Notes: generated by a model from the letters alone, not told the origin. Counted from the stretch's first letter, positions 16,061 through 25,842 are shown. The stretch is DNA of 64,000 bases from Mycolicibacterium agri (GCF_002553505.1 NZ_PDCP01000018.1:1-64000); one strand, 5' to 3'. Made by a program: numbers and translations.

Positions 16061-17401
16061 TTAGCCCAGCCAGTCCAGTACGGCCGCCGCGGTCCACGAC
16101 TGCTGCATGCTGCCGAGCGGCTCCCCGGTGAACGGCTCGTAGTACTCGGCGAACGTGCCGTCGCTGGCCTGCCGCAGGCCTTCTCGTCGCAGCATCGCCG
16201 AGCGCTCCGCCCAGCCGCGGCGGGCGAACGCCCAGGAGAACAGCCACGTCATCACGGGCCACACCGGTCCGCGCCAATACTCGCGCGGCCGGAAGTCCCG
16301 CGACACCGGTGACGTCGACGGGATCAGCGCGAACTTCAGGTCCGGATGTCCGCAGAACCGCGGCCCCTCCAACCGCTGCAGCAGCGCGCGCTCCTTGTTG
16401 TGGGGCAGGCCGCCGCACAGCAGCGGGGCGAACTGCGCGACGGTTTCGGTCGCGATCGGCTTGTCGGCGCGCAGATCGTAATCCCTTGCCGCGCCGGTCC
16501 TTTCGTCGGTTGTTTCGATGACGCCTGCGCGGAACCGGTCCGCCCACGCGTACAGGTCCCTGACGTCGGTGTGCGGCCGCTTGTAGTCCTCGCCGATCTC
16601 GGCCAGCACCGTGCACGCCACCGACAGGATGGCCGAGGCGAACACGTCCTCGACGGCGAAGCTCATCACCTTCGGCAGCAGCTCGTCGTCGTAGCGCGCC
16701 GACTTCATCTCCTCGACCAGCCACAGGTAGCGGTCGTACTCCAGGTCCGACGGCCGCTGGCTGGGGTCGGTGATGATGGTGTTGTCCTCGCGATGGTATT
16801 CGGGCACGTTGCCGGGAATCACGTTGGCGTAGGCGCTATCCCAGCGCGGCGAGTTGTCCATGCCGGACTCCCAGCCGTGATAGAGCGTGACGCGGCCGTG
16901 CTCCTTCGGGTCGCGCGCCTCAGCCAGCCAGCGGTGCCAGCGCACCAGGTCGTCCCAGCGGCGGTCGAGAAACGCCTCGGCGACCGCGCGGGTCGAGCGG
17001 CCGCGATACCGGGCGCGGTCGAGGATGCGCTGCACCGCGATCGCGTGCACCGGCGGCTGCGTGATGCCCGAGGTGTGCCGGTTGCGCTGGGCGTTGGCGG
17101 CCAGCGCCGAGCACGCCCACCGGGCCGGGCCGGGGAAATAGCCGTCGACGCCGTTGGCGAAGACGATGTGCGGGATCATCCCGTTGGACCACTGCGCCGA
17201 CAGCAGCGTGTCGAGTTCGACGACGGCACGCTCCACGCTCAACGGGGCCAGGCCGATGGCCACGAATGCGGCGTCCCAGCTCCACATATGCGGATATAGC
17301 AGCGGGGCCGCGGTCGTCATAACGCCCAGGTCATTGCCGCGAAGCAGGTACGCAGCGCGCGCGGCGAGCTGCGTCGGAGCGAAGCTGGGATCCGGGGCCA
17401 T
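16061..17401 (-). CDS. ggh: glucosylglycerate hydrolase (GH63)
   Basis: 446 aa, the exact length I recall for the characterised M. hassiacum GgH, with very similar sequence from memory. The (alpha/alpha)6-barrel enzyme hydrolyses 2-O-alpha-glucosyl-glycerate, a solute accumulated under nitrogen limitation, to glucose and glycerate. Key residues are present: Asp43 (MWSWDAAF), general acid Asp182 (WESGMDNSPRWD) and general base Glu419 (FAEYYEPFTGEPLG). ATG at 17401 is chosen because it gives the family N-terminus (MAPDPSFAPTQLAARAAYLL), although the frame is open to 17506. The gene is divergent from the SDR gene 34 bp away. Confidence 0.93.
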   Translation of the reverse strand: MAPDPSFAPTQLAARAAYLLRGNDLGVMTTAAPLLYPHMWSWDAAFVAIGLAPLSVERAVVELDTLLSAQWSNGMIPHIVFANGVDGYFPGPARWACSALAANAQRNRHTSGITQPPVHAIAVQRILDRARYRGRSTRAVAEAFLDRRWDDLVRWHRWLAEARDPKEHGRVTLYHGWESGMDNSPRWDSAYANVIPGNVPEYHREDNTIITDPSQRPSDLEYDRYLWLVEEMKSARYDDELLPKVMSFAVEDVFASAILSVACTVLAEIGEDYKRPHTDVRDLYAWADRFRAGVIETTDERTGAARDYDLRADKPIATETVAQFAPLLCGGLPHNKERALLQRLEGPRFCGHPDLKFALIPSTSPVSRDFRPREYWRGPVWPVMTWLFSWAFARRGWAERSAMLRREGLRQASDGTFAEYYEPFTGEPLGSMQQSWTAAAVLDWLG

Positions 17402-17422
17402 CGCCTCAATGATCTCAGTCGG

Positions 17423-17428
17423 TAGGGT
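17423..17428 (+). promoter_or_regulatory. -10 hexamer TAGGGT, predicted leaderless promoter
   Basis: TAGGGT lies 7 nt before the ATG at 17436 of the SDR gene, within the 34-bp gap to the divergent hydrolase gene. Confidence 0.5.
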
Positions 17429-17435
17429 GACCGGC

Positions 17436-18104
17436 ATGCCGACCGCCTTCATCACCGGACCTGCGGGTGGGCTCGGCTCGGCGATCGCCGATGCGCTTGC
17501 ACCCACTCACACGCTGTTTCTCGGCGGCCGACCGTCGGCCCGACTCGACGAGCTGGCCGCCCGCCTGGGGGCGACGACGTGGCCGCTGGATCTGGCCGAC
17601 ACCGACTCGATTCCCACCGTGGTGGAGCCGATCGACGAGCTCGACGTGCTCATCCACAATGCGGGCGCCTCTTTCCCCGGCCGCGTCGCGGAATCCACCG
17701 TCGACGAGTGGCGCACCACGATGGAAGTCAATGTCATTGGCGCAGTGGCGCTTACGCTGGCGCTGCTGCCGGCGCTGCGCGCCGCCCGCGGGCACGTGGT
17801 GTTCATCAACTCCGGCGCGGGGCTTCGAGCGTCGCCGGGTCTGGCGTCGTACACGGCGAGCAAGTTCGCGCTGCGCGGCTTCGCCGACTCGCTGCGCGAC
17901 GACGAACCGGCGCTGCGGGTCACGTCGATTCACCCCGGCCGCATCGCGACGCCGATGCAGGAGGAACTGGTCGCCTACGAGGGCGGCCAATACGACCCGT
18001 CGCGGCTCCTGAGCCCCGAGACCGTCGCCAAGTTTGTCGCCGGCGCCGTCAACGCGCCGCCCGACGCCCACGTCCGCGAAATCATCATCCGCCCCCGCCG
18101 CTGA
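17436..18104 (+). CDS. short-chain dehydrogenase/reductase
   Basis: 222 aa, a compact SDR. The cofactor motif is TGPAGGLGSAIA (TGxxxGxG type). The NAG segment is LIHNAGASFPG, the catalytic Ser lies in VVFINSGAGL, and Tyr139-x-x-x-Lys143 is in YTASKFALRGF. The usual Asp after strand 2 is replaced by GGRPSARLDEL, which suggests NADP(H). The substrate cannot be told. The start at 17436 is supported by the promoter hexamer and by the nucleotide-binding motif beginning five residues later. The upstream open frame to 17154 is antisense to the hydrolase gene and is rejected. Confidence 0.9.
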   Translation: MPTAFITGPAGGLGSAIADALAPTHTLFLGGRPSARLDELAARLGATTWPLDLADTDSIPTVVEPIDELDVLIHNAGASFPGRVAESTVDEWRTTMEVNVIGAVALTLALLPALRAARGHVVFINSGAGLRASPGLASYTASKFALRGFADSLRDDEPALRVTSIHPGRIATPMQEELVAYEGGQYDPSRLLSPETVAKFVAGAVNAPPDAHVREIIIRPRR

Positions 18105-18109
18105 TTTGC

Positions 18110-18158
18110 GATTTCGGCGCGCAAACGTGCGCTCAGCGCCGTTTAGCGCGCCAAAATC
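18110..18158. repeat. 49-bp palindromic repeat, copy 1
   Basis: Starts GATTTCGGCGCGC, ends GCGCGCCAAAATC, and has inner arms AAACG/CGTTT around a GC-rich centre. It is nearly self-complementary over its full length, so it can form a long hairpin. It lies 6 bp after the SDR stop. About 42 of 49 positions match copy 2 at 18491. Confidence 0.85.
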
Positions 18159-18492
18159 ACGGCCCGACGCGAAATTCACCGCCCAGACCGACGCGCTGGC
18201 CGATATCGGCAGCCTCGAGGCGTACACCGAATGGATGAAGAACCTGTTGACGCCGCTGCCCGACGGGACCGCCGAGGTGCGGTCGTTCGCCGTCGACGAA
18301 GACCGCCACAACGTCGCGGTGCACGGCGTCTTCCGCGGCACCCACACCGGTGAAGGCGGACCCGTGCCGCCGACGGGTAGATCCGCGGCCGCCGACTACG
18401 TCTACGTGATGGACTTCGACGGCGACAAAATCGCGCACATGACGACGATCTGGAACGACACCTTCACCCTGTGCCAGCTCGGCTGGACGTGA
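18159..18492 (+). pseudogene. 5'-truncated SnoaL/NTF2-like gene remnant
   Basis: About 110 codons beginning abruptly with RPDAKFTAQTDALAD and continuing EAYTEWMKNLLTPLPDG, AVHGVFRGTHTGEGG and YVYVMDFDGDKIAHMTTIWN to TGA. This is the C-terminal two thirds of a SnoaL-like polyketide cyclase/nuclear transport factor 2 fold, whose members are usually about 130-150 aa. The missing N-terminal helices, absence of a start codon or ribosome-binding site, and the repeat placed exactly at the break argue for a truncated relic. The reading frame itself is undamaged, so the loss may be recent. Translation from within the repeat or the SDR gene (18034 frame) is possible but unconvincing. Confidence 0.65.
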
Positions 18493-18539
18493 TTTCGGCG
18501 CGCAAACGTGCGCGTAGCGCCGTTTAGCGCGCCGAAATC
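18491..18539. repeat. 49-bp palindromic repeat, copy 2 (also a likely terminator)
   Basis: GATTTCGGCGCGC ... GCGCGCCGAAATC: the outer 13 bp are a perfect inverted repeat, and AAACG/CGTTT pairs inside. It occupies the 48-bp gap between the SnoaL-like remnant and the leuS stop at 18541, so it may end transcription from both directions. It is the same element as 18110-18158, with better preserved arms. Confidence 0.85.
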
Positions 18540-18540
18540 G

Positions 18541-21417
18541 CTAAACGACCAGGTTCACCAGGCGACCGGCGACGACGATCACCTTCTTCGGCTTGGCGCC
18601 GTTGATGAAGGCCTGCACCTTCTCGTCGGCCAGCGCGGCGGCCTCCAGCATGTCGGCGTCGGCGTCGACGGGAACGGTGATGTGACCGCGCACCTTGCCG
18701 TTGACCTGCACCGGGTACTCGACGGTGTCGACGGTCAGGTACTTCTCGTCGGCGACGGGGAACGGGCCGTGCGCCAGCGACTTGTCGTGGCCCAACCGCT
18801 TCCACAGCTCCTCGGCCAGATGCGGCGCCAGCGGCGCGACCATCAGCACCAGCGGCTCGACCGCGGCGCGCGGCACTCCCCCGCCGTAATGCTTCGTCAG
18901 GTGGTTGGTGTATTCGATCAGCTTGGCCGCGGCGGTGTTATTGCGAAGCGACGCATAGTCTTCCGACACCCCCGCGATGGTGCGGTGCAGTGCGCGCAGC
19001 GTCTCCTCGTCCGGCTCGTCGTCGCTGACCCGCAGCCCGCCGGTCTGCTCGTCGACGACAAGCCGCCACACCCGCTGCAGGAACCGGTACGCGCCGACGA
19101 CGTCCTTCGTGGCCCACGGCCGCGACGCCTCCAGCGGGCCCATCGACATCTCGTAGACCCGCAAGGTGTCCGCGCCGTAGTTGTCGCAGATCTCGTCCGG
19201 CGACACCGAGTTCTTCAGGCTCTTGCCGATCTTGCCGAACTCCTGCTTGACCTCGATCTCGCCGTCGGGACCCGGCCAGTAGAACCTGCCGTCGCGCTCA
19301 ATGACTTCCGCGGCGGGCACATACGAGCCGCGCGGATCGGTGTAGGCGTGCGCCTGGATGTAGCCCTGATTCACCAACCGCCGGTACGGCTCCCGCGACG
19401 ACACATGCCCCAGGTCGTAGAGCACCTTGTGCCAGAACCGCGAGTAGAGCAGGTGCAGCACCGCATGCTCGACGCCGCCGACGTAGAGGTCGACGCCGCC
19501 CGGATCGTCCGGGCCGTGAATCTCTGGCCGCGGCCCCATCCAGTAGGCCTCGTTCTCCTTGTCGCACATCGCTTCCGAGTTGTGCGGATCGGTGTAGCGC
19601 AGCTCGTACCACGAGCTGCCTGCCCACTGCGGCATGACGTTGGTGTCGCGGGTGTAGGTCTTCAACCCGTCGCCGAGATCGAGTTGCACCTTCACCCAGT
19701 CGGTCGCCTTGTTCAGCGGCGGCGACGGCTCGCTGTCGGCGTCGTCAGGATCGAACAGCACCGGCGAGTAGTCCGGCATGTCCGGAAGTTCAACCGGCAG
19801 TTCCGATTCGGGTAGCGGATGCGGACGGCCGTCCTCGTCGTAGACGATGGGGAACGGCTCTCCCCAGTACCGCTGCCTGGCGAACAGCCAGTCCCGCAGC
19901 TTGTATTCGACGCGCGCCTGCCCGACGCCGTCGGCCTCCAGTCGCGCAGTGATGGCCTCCTTGGCCGACTCCACGCTCAGGCCGTTGAGGTAGTCGGAGT
20001 TCACCAGTTCCCCGTCGCCTGTGAACGCGGACTGTGAGATGTCGCCTCCGGCAATCACTTCGACGATCGGCAGGCCGAAGGCGTGCGCGAACTCCCAGTC
20101 GCGTTGGTCGTGCGCGGGCACCGCCATGATGGCGCCGGTGCCGTAACCGGACAGCACGTAGTCGGCGATGAACACCGGAACCTTCTGCCCGTTGGCCGGA
20201 TTGGTGGCGTAGGAGCCCAGGAACACCCCGGTCTTGCTCTTCGCCTCCTGCCGTTCCAGGTCGGACTTGGCCGCGATCGAGCGCCGGTAGGCGGTGACCG
20301 CCTCGGCGGGCGTGTCCGCGCCGAACGTCCAGCGCGGGTCGACGCCTTCCGGCCACTGCGCCGCGGTGAGCTTCTTTACGAGCGGATGCTCCGGCGCGAG
20401 CACCATGTACGTCGCACCGAACAGCGTGTCCGGGCGGGTGGTGAACACCTCGATGTCACCGGCGTCGGTGCCGAACAGCACACTGGCGCCGGTGGACCGG
20501 CCGATCCAGTTGCGCTGCATGGTCTTGACCTTCTCCGGCCAGTCCAGCACGTCGAGGTCCTCGAGCAACCGGTCGGAGTATGCCGTGATGCGCATCATCC
20601 ACTGCCGCAGCCTCTTTCGGAACACCGGGAAGTTGCCGCGGTCGCTGCGCCCGTCGGAGGTGACCTCTTCGTTGGCCAGCACGGTGCCCAACCCGGGACA
20701 CCAGTTGACCATCGAGTCGGCCTGATACACCAAGCGGTAGGAGTCGATGACGTCAGCGCGCTCGCCGGCCGACATCTCCGACCACTGCCTGCCGTCGTCG
20801 AGTTGACGCTTGCCGGAGTCGAATTCGGCGATCAACTCGTCGATGTGGCGGGCCTTGTTCTGATCCTTGTCGAACCAGGCGTTGTAGATCTGCAGGAAGA
20901 TCCACTGCGTCCACTTGTAGAAGTCGACGTCGGTGGTGGAGAAGCTGCGTCGGGCGTCGTGGCCAAGCCCCAACCGGCCCAGCTGGCGACGGAAGTTGAC
21001 GATGTTGGCCTCGGTGCGGATCCGCGGGTGCGTGCCGGTCTGGATCGCGTACTGCTCGGCGGGCAGGCCGAATGCGTCAAAGCCCAACGCGTGCAACACG
21101 TTGCGGCCCAACATTCGGAAGTAGCGGGCGTAGACGTCGGTCGCGATGTAGCCCAGCGGGTGCCCGACATGCAGCCCCTCACCCGACGGGTAGGGGAACA
21201 TGTCCTGGACGAACATCTTGTCGGCAGGCACAGGCGTGCCGTCCGGCGGCGCCAGCGAACCCACCGGGTTGGGCACGTTGAAGGTGCCCTGCTCCGCCCA
21301 CGTCTGCTGCCAAGCGCGCTCGATCTCCCCGGCCAGCTTCGCGGTGTAGCGGTATGGCGGGGTGTCGGCTCCGGCGTCCTGCGCCTCGGCGGCGTGGGTG
21401 ACCGACTCATTGCTCAC
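18541..21417 (-). CDS. leuS: leucyl-tRNA synthetase
   Basis: 958 aa class I aminoacyl-tRNA synthetase charging tRNA-Leu. The HIGH motif appears as His83-Val-Gly-His86 in [17 protein letters not shown], and KMSKS as Lys729-Ile-Gly-Lys-Ser733 in [18 protein letters not shown]. Between them lie the CP1 editing domain ([20 protein letters not shown]) and the leucine-specific region. Length agrees with mycobacterial LeuS (about 969). GTG at 21417 gives the expected hydrophilic N-terminus ([12 protein letters not shown]). The longer open frame to 21798 runs antisense to mtc28 and is rejected. The gene stands alone, with the hairpin repeat at its 3' end. Confidence 0.97.
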   Translation of the reverse strand: MSNESVTHAAEAQDAGADTPPYRYTAKLAGEIERAWQQTWAEQGTFNVPNPVGSLAPPDGTPVPADKMFVQDMFPYPSGEGLHVGHPLGYIATDVYARYFRMLGRNVLHALGFDAFGLPAEQYAIQTGTHPRIRTEANIVNFRRQLGRLGLGHDARRSFSTTDVDFYKWTQWIFLQIYNAWFDKDQNKARHIDELIAEFDSGKRQLDDGRQWSEMSAGERADVIDSYRLVYQADSMVNWCPGLGTVLANEEVTSDGRSDRGNFPVFRKRLRQWMMRITAYSDRLLEDLDVLDWPEKVKTMQRNWIGRSTGASVLFGTDAGDIEVFTTRPDTLFGATYMVLAPEHPLVKKLTAAQWPEGVDPRWTFGADTPAEAVTAYRRSIAAKSDLERQEAKSKTGVFLGSYATNPANGQKVPVFIADYVLSGYGTGAIMAVPAHDQRDWEFAHAFGLPIVEVIAGGDISQSAFTGDGELVNSDYLNGLSVESAKEAITARLEADGVGQARVEYKLRDWLFARQRYWGEPFPIVYDEDGRPHPLPESELPVELPDMPDYSPVLFDPDDADSEPSPPLNKATDWVKVQLDLGDGLKTYTRDTNVMPQWAGSSWYELRYTDPHNSEAMCDKENEAYWMGPRPEIHGPDDPGGVDLYVGGVEHAVLHLLYSRFWHKVLYDLGHVSSREPYRRLVNQGYIQAHAYTDPRGSYVPAAEVIERDGRFYWPGPDGEIEVKQEFGKIGKSLKNSVSPDEICDNYGADTLRVYEMSMGPLEASRPWATKDVVGAYRFLQRVWRLVVDEQTGGLRVSDDEPDEETLRALHRTIAGVSEDYASLRNNTAAAKLIEYTNHLTKHYGGGVPRAAVEPLVLMVAPLAPHLAEELWKRLGHDKSLAHGPFPVADEKYLTVDTVEYPVQVNGKVRGHITVPVDADADMLEAAALADEKVQAFINGAKPKKVIVVAGRLVNLVV

Positions 21418-21616
21418 GTGAACAGGGTAAAGGCTGCCGCGTTGCGGTCCGTCGGCCACGGTGAGGTATCGGTTGCATTGCGGAGCGGTCAGAGGTTCAT
21501 TCCAGGTCGATTCCAGCTCTGGTGGTGCGCTCCGAGCAGGGGTTACGGTCGGCGCCTGACCACGGGCATGCCGTTGCCCCAGGCAGTCGGAAAGGATTTT
21601 GGGGAGGAATCGGGCG

Positions 21617-22603
21617 ATGATCGAAAATGCCCGCCGCTGGCGGATTCTGGCAGGCGGTTTCGCCGCGGGCATGGCCGGCGTGCTGAGTGTGACCGGCGCC
21701 ACGGCGGCCGCCGACCCGCTGTACCCGATGCCGCCGCAGCCCGGACCCGTCGTCGCGCAGGGCGTGCCCGCCGTCCAACCCGGCGCCACCGCCCTCATGC
21801 CCGGCGCCGCGGCCGCGGCCCAGTCCCAGCGCCAACTCGCCCTCGCCCCCGCGGCGCCGCCTCTCCACCCCGCACAGGCCGGCCCTGCCCTTCAGCCCCT
21901 GCAGGTCGGGCCCGCTGGTCAGCCCGGGCAGACCGCGCAGGTGACCGGACAGCCCGCGCAGTCGGTGCCCGGGGCCGGGATGCTGCCTGTGGCCGCGGCC
22001 GCGCCGGAGCCGGTGCCCGCGACCTCACAGACGCTCGTCGACTTCCTCAAGGAAAAGGGCGTCAAGCTCGAGCCGCAGGTGGCCCGTGACTTCAAGGCGC
22101 TCAACATCGTGCTGCCCATGCCGCCCGGCTGGTCGCACGTACCGGACCCGAACGTGCCCGACGCGTTCGCGGTGATCGCCGACCGCGCGGGCGTCGACCC
22201 GCTCTACACCTCGAACGCGGCACTGGTCGTCTACAAGCTCGTCGGCGGCGACTTCGACCCGAAGGAGGCCATCACCCACGGATTCATCGATTCCCAGCAG
22301 CTGACGGCATGGCGCACCACGAACGCGTCGCTGGCCGACTTCGGCGGCATGCCGTCAGCTCGAATCGAGGGCACCTACCGCGAGAACAACATGACGCTGA
22401 ACACCTGGCGTCGGCACACAATTGCGACCGCGGGCCCCGACAAATACCTGGTGACGCTTGCGGTGACGACGAGCGCCAGTGAGGCCGTCGCGGCGGCCGA
22501 CGACACCGACGCCATCACAAACGGGTTCAGGATCAACCCCGTCGGCGCACCGGCTGCCGCACCGCGCGCCGCACCCGTCGCGGCGCCGGCACCGCCCCGG
22601 TAG
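21617..22603 (+). CDS. mtc28: exported proline-rich antigen Mtc28 / LpqN family
   Basis: 328 aa secreted protein. A signal peptide (about residues 1-33, [23 protein letters not shown]) precedes a Pro/Ala/Gln-rich segment of about 110 residues, then a globular LpqN/LpqT-type domain (about 145-310) beginning [20 protein letters not shown], with [20 protein letters not shown]. It ends in an Ala/Pro-rich tail. The family is mycobacterial, and Mtc28 (Rv0040c, 310 aa) is a known secreted T-cell antigen of unknown biochemical role. A strong GGGGAGGA ribosome-binding site at 21601-21608 supports ATG at 21617. It is divergent from leuS. The low-complexity region is longer than I recall for M. tuberculosis. 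Confidence 0.92.
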   Translation: MIENARRWRILAGGFAAGMAGVLSVTGATAAADPLYPMPPQPGPVVAQGVPAVQPGATALMPGAAAAAQSQRQLALAPAAPPLHPAQAGPALQPLQVGPAGQPGQTAQVTGQPAQSVPGAGMLPVAAAAPEPVPATSQTLVDFLKEKGVKLEPQVARDFKALNIVLPMPPGWSHVPDPNVPDAFAVIADRAGVDPLYTSNAALVVYKLVGGDFDPKEAITHGFIDSQQLTAWRTTNASLADFGGMPSARIEGTYRENNMTLNTWRRHTIATAGPDKYLVTLAVTTSASEAVAAADDTDAITNGFRINPVGAPAAAPRAAPVAAPAPPR

Positions 22604-22624
22604 CGCGTCGCCGGCGGCGCCTCG

Positions 22625-22630
22625 TAAGGT
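22625..22630 (+). promoter_or_regulatory. -10 hexamer TAAGGT, predicted leaderless promoter
   Basis: TAAGGT lies 6 nt before the ATG at 22637, in the 33-bp gap after mtc28. Confidence 0.45.
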
Positions 22631-22636
22631 AGCCGC

Positions 22637-22999
22637 ATGCTTTTCGCCGCGGTGGGTTGCCTCTGCGCCGCCGCAGCGACCGCCGCACTCGGCGGGCGGA
22701 CGCTGTTGCGGCCGCGCTCCAACGATCTTGTCCAGCAGGTACTTCGCGCCGTCGCGCCGACTCAGTTCGCCGCCGCCGCGATGTTGACGGTGGCGGGCGT
22801 GGTGGCGCTGGCCGCACCCCGGCCAACGGGTGTGGTCGTGCTCATCGTCTGCGTCGTCGGCGCCGCCGCCACGATCGGCGCCGGATGCTGGCAAAGCGCC
22901 AAGTTCGTCGCGCGGACACAGGCGGCGTCGGCGTGCGGCACCGCGTCGGACGGTTGTGGGGGCGGCGCATGCGCCACCTGCACGCTGTCGCGGACCTGA
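22637..22999 (+). CDS. small membrane protein with Cys-rich tail (Rv0039c-like)
   Basis: 120 aa. There are three hydrophobic helices (about residues 2-20, 43-60 and 65-85). The C-terminal tail has five cysteines, four of them in SACGTASDGCGGGACATCTL, which could bind a metal. Position between mtc28 and yqgE and the length match M. tuberculosis Rv0039c (115 aa). The function is unknown. It ends 11 bp before the stop of the convergent yqgE gene. Confidence 0.85.
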   Translation: MLFAAVGCLCAAAATAALGGRTLLRPRSNDLVQQVLRAVAPTQFAAAAMLTVAGVVALAAPRPTGVVVLIVCVVGAAATIGAGCWQSAKFVARTQAASACGTASDGCGGGACATCTLSRT

Positions 23000-23010
23000 C
23001 CGAGTCCTGA

Positions 23011-23616
23011 CTAGTTCCTGCTGATGTCGATCGGGTGGGTCGCCAGCAGCGACAGCGGCAGCGGTTGACGGCGAAGCACCCTGCCCCAGAGGTCCACCCG
23101 CGGCTCGGCCAGCACGTCGGACGGCAAAGCGGACAACACGATCCAGTCGTCGCGCTCGATCTCGCCTTCCAACTGGCCGATGGTCCAGCCCGAATAGCCG
23201 GCGAAGATGCGCACCCCCTCGACCAACGGCGCGATCGTTTCCGGATCGGCGTCCAGGTCGACCATCACCATCCGGCCCTGCACATGGCGGATGCCCGGCA
23301 CTCCGGCCGGGTCGGTGCCCACCCGCAGCGTCCCCAGACACAGCGCGGCGTCACGCTTCACCGGGCCGCCGATGAACATCGTCTTCGGCTTGGTGGCCAG
23401 CTTCGCCCACTGCGGCAGCACGTTGTACACCGCGGTCTCGCTGGGTCGGTTCAGCACCACACCGAGCGTGCCGCCGTCGTTGTGCTCGACGATGTAGATG
23501 ACACTGCGCCGGAACGTCGGCTCGAGCAGATCGGTGTTGGCAAGCAGCAGCGTTCCGGCCCGCACTCGGTGCGCGGTCGGGGCGACAAAGTCTTCCGGAT
23601 CTTCTGACTGCGCCAC
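23011..23616 (-). CDS. YqgE/AlgH family protein (Rv0038-like)
   Basis: 201 aa, the usual length for mycobacterial YqgE (202). Family segments are RAGTLLLANTDLLEPTFRRS, HNDGGTLGVVLNRPSE, MFIGGPVKRDAALCLG and GYSGWTIGQLEGEIERDDW. The fold is known from structures, but the biochemical role is unsettled (AlgH is involved in regulation in Pseudomonas). GTG at 23616 gives the family N-terminus after a GGTGGA-type site. An open frame to 23865 overlaps the divergent MFS gene and is rejected. Confidence 0.93.
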   Translation of the reverse strand: MAQSEDPEDFVAPTAHRVRAGTLLLANTDLLEPTFRRSVIYIVEHNDGGTLGVVLNRPSETAVYNVLPQWAKLATKPKTMFIGGPVKRDAALCLGTLRVGTDPAGVPGIRHVQGRMVMVDLDADPETIAPLVEGVRIFAGYSGWTIGQLEGEIERDDWIVLSALPSDVLAEPRVDLWGRVLRRQPLPLSLLATHPIDISRN

Positions 23617-23680
23617 TCCACCATCATGGCACCAGCGAACGGTCAAGGTGGCGAACAATCGCGGCCCGCCGAGATATTTG

Positions 23681-23686
23681 TACTGT
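23681..23686 (+). promoter_or_regulatory. -10 hexamer TACTGT, predicted leaderless promoter
   Basis: TACTGT lies 8 nt before the GTG at 23695 of the MFS gene, in the divergent gap with yqgE. Confidence 0.4.
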
Positions 23687-23694
23687 GACTTCCT

Positions 23695-24996
23695 GTGGTT
23701 GATGCTCACGCACCGGTAGCGCTCTGGCGATCGGTGCGTGGGCTCCCCCAATTCTGGCGTCTGCTCAAACTGCGGACCGCGAGCCAATTCGGCGACGGGC
23801 TGTTTCAGGCCGGTCTGGCGGGCGGGCTGCTGTTCAACACCGAACGTGCCGCGGGCCCATGGCAAATCGCCGCGGCGTTCACCGTTCTCTACCTGCCGTA
23901 CTCCGTCCTCGGCCCGTTCGCGGGGGCGTTACTCGACCGGTGGGACAGGCGCGTGGTGTTCATCGCCGCGAACTCCGCACGCCTTGTGCTGGTGCTGGCG
24001 ATCGCCGCGCTGCTGGCGGCGGGCGCGAGCGACTTGACCATCCTGCTCGGGGCGCTGATCGTCAACGGCTTCACCCGGTTCGTCTCCTCCGGCCTTTCCG
24101 CCGCGCTGCCCGACGTGGTGCCCCGCGGCCGAGTGGTCACGATGAACTCCGTCGCGACGGCGACGGGCGGCGCCGCGGCGTTCCTCGGTGCGGCCTTCAT
24201 GCTGGGGCCGCGCGAGATCTTCGGCGCGGACGACACCGGTGCTGCGGCAATCATTTCCATCGTCGTCATCCCGGTGGCGTTGGCGCTGCTGCTGTCGCTG
24301 CGCTTCCCGCCGGAGGTGCTCGGACCGCATGTCAGCAAGCGTGCCATCCACGGGTCGGTGGCCTACACGGTGGCGATGGGGTGGCTGCACGGTGCACGCA
24401 CCGCGCTCGCGGTCCGCACGGTCACCGGCACGCTGGCCGGCTTGGCGTCCTATCGGATGGCGCTCGGTGTCAACACGATGCTGGTGCTAGTCATGGTGCG
24501 GCACACCGACACTCAGGGCGTCGGGGGCCTGGCCACGTCGGCGCTGTTTCTCTTCGCGGGCGGCGCGGGCTCCTTTCTGGCGAACATCATCACGCCGAGT
24601 GTGGTCGGCCGGTGGGGTCGATACCGCACCGCCAACACCGCACTGCTGGCCGCCGCGTTGATCCAGTTGGGCGCGGTCGGCCTGCACATGCCGGTGATGA
24701 TGGTGTGCGGGTTCCTCATCGGCGTCGCGGGCCAGGTGGTCAAGCTGTGCGCCGACAACGCCATGCAGATCGACGTCGACGACGCCTTGCGCGGGCACGT
24801 GTTCGCCGTGCAGGACGCGCTGTTCTGGATGTCGTTTCTCGTCGCGATCACCGCCGCCGCGACCCTCATCCCCGCCGACGGGCGCTCACCCGGGCTGGTG
24901 CTCGCCGGCTCCGTCATCTTCCTGGCCGGCCTGGCGGTGCATGCTCGTCTCGCCCGCCCGGACCAGGCCCGCGGCTCCCACGGCTCTCACGGCTAA
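23695..24996 (+). CDS. MFS transporter (Rv0037c-like)
   Basis: 433 aa with about twelve hydrophobic helices. A cytoplasmic loop between helices 2 and 3 carries the MFS motif [20 protein letters not shown]. The overall pattern ([18 protein letters not shown]) is that of the NreB/enterobactin-exporter-like DHA3 branch, so export of a drug or small hydrophobic compound is the likely role. No substrate can be inferred. Position and length agree with Rv0037c (441 aa). The following TIGR03084-type gene starts 10 bp after its stop. Confidence 0.9.
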   Translation: MVDAHAPVALWRSVRGLPQFWRLLKLRTASQFGDGLFQAGLAGGLLFNTERAAGPWQIAAAFTVLYLPYSVLGPFAGALLDRWDRRVVFIAANSARLVLVLAIAALLAAGASDLTILLGALIVNGFTRFVSSGLSAALPDVVPRGRVVTMNSVATATGGAAAFLGAAFMLGPREIFGADDTGAAAIISIVVIPVALALLLSLRFPPEVLGPHVSKRAIHGSVAYTVAMGWLHGARTALAVRTVTGTLAGLASYRMALGVNTMLVLVMVRHTDTQGVGGLATSALFLFAGGAGSFLANIITPSVVGRWGRYRTANTALLAAALIQLGAVGLHMPVMMVCGFLIGVAGQVVKLCADNAMQIDVDDALRGHVFAVQDALFWMSFLVAITAAATLIPADGRSPGLVLAGSVIFLAGLAVHARLARPDQARGSHGSHG

Positions 24997-24999
24997 GGT
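24994..24999 (+). promoter_or_regulatory. -10 hexamer TAAGGT overlapping the MFS stop codon
   Basis: The TAA stop of the MFS gene is the first half of TAAGGT. Seven nt later comes the ATG at 25007. No ribosome-binding site is visible for that ATG, which fits a leaderless start inside an otherwise operon-like pair. Confidence 0.4.
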
Positions 25000-25006
25000 T
25001 GCCGCC

Positions 25007-25780
25007 ATGGCGACAGCGGCCCCCATCGTCGACGACCTCCGCGCCGAGAGCGACGAGCTCGACGCACTGGTCGCAGAGTTACCCGCCCAGCAGTGGGCCA
25101 CCCCGACGCCCGCGCCGCGGTGGACGATCGCCCATCAGATCGCCCACCTGCTGTGGACCGACCGGGTCGCGCTGCTTTCGGTGAACGACGAAGCCGGCTT
25201 CACCGAGGTGCTCGGTGCTGCCGCTGCCGACCCTGCCGGCTTCGTCGACCGCGGCGCCGACGAACTGGCCGCCACCGCACCGGCGGAGTTGCTCGCCGAC
25301 TGGCGTCGCACCCGACACGAACTGCACGACGCGCTGCTGAGGGTGCCCGACGACCGTAAGCTGCCGTGGTTCGGTCCGCCGATGAGCGCCGCGTCGATGG
25401 CCACCGCCCGATTGATGGAGACGTGGGCGCACGGGCTCGACGTCGCCGACGCGCTGGGTGTGCGGCGGCCTGCGACGGCCCGGCTGCGTTCGGTCGCGCA
25501 TATCGGTGTGCGCACGCGCGACTACGCGTTCGCGATCAATGGCCTTGAACCGCCGAAGGATTCGTTCCGCGTCGAGTTGCGGGCACCCGACGGCTCGCTG
25601 TGGGCGTGGGGGCCCGATGACGCCCCGCAACGGGTGACCGGCTCGGCGGAGGATTTCTGCATGCTGGTGACCCAGCGCAGGCCGCGCGCCGAACTCGACG
25701 TCTCGGCCGTCGGCCAGGACGCGCAGCAATGGCTGGCCATCGCGCAGGCGTTCGCGGGCCCGCCGGGTCCGGGCCGCTGA
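25007..25780 (+). CDS. TIGR03084 / mycothiol-dependent maleylpyruvate isomerase-like DinB-fold protein (Rv0036c-like)
   Basis: 257 aa, identical in length to Rv0036c. The N-terminal four-helix DinB/MDMPI domain carries the metal-ligand histidine in [14 protein letters not shown], and further family segments are [22 protein letters not shown] and [21 protein letters not shown] smaller C-terminal SCP2-like domain follows. Members are thought to use mycothiol as cofactor. The substrate here is unknown. ATG at 25007 is supported by family length. Confidence 0.9.
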   Translation: MATAAPIVDDLRAESDELDALVAELPAQQWATPTPAPRWTIAHQIAHLLWTDRVALLSVNDEAGFTEVLGAAAADPAGFVDRGADELAATAPAELLADWRRTRHELHDALLRVPDDRKLPWFGPPMSAASMATARLMETWAHGLDVADALGVRRPATARLRSVAHIGVRTRDYAFAINGLEPPKDSFRVELRAPDGSLWAWGPDDAPQRVTGSAEDFCMLVTQRRPRAELDVSAVGQDAQQWLAIAQAFAGPPGPGR

Positions 25781-25830
25781 ACAACTTGATTGCCGCCGCT
25801 GAATCCCCGCGGGGAAGGCATCGAGCAAAC

Positions 25831-25836
25831 TACACT
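25831..25836 (+). promoter_or_regulatory. -10 hexamer TACACT, predicted leaderless promoter
   Basis: TACACT lies 6 nt before the GTG at 25843 and favours that codon as the start of the LuxR/ATPase gene. Confidence 0.45.
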
Positions 25837-25842
25837 CCTGGG

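Noticed and set aside
18034..18158. Start of the SnoaL-like gene at 18034
   Set aside because: The first 42 codons translate the end of the SDR gene in another frame and the hairpin repeat. Nothing there resembles the missing SnoaL N-terminus.
20083..22089. 668-codon open frame on the plus strand over leuS and mtc28
   Set aside because: Antisense to leuS and out of frame with mtc28, with a repetitive His/Val/Gly-rich translation.
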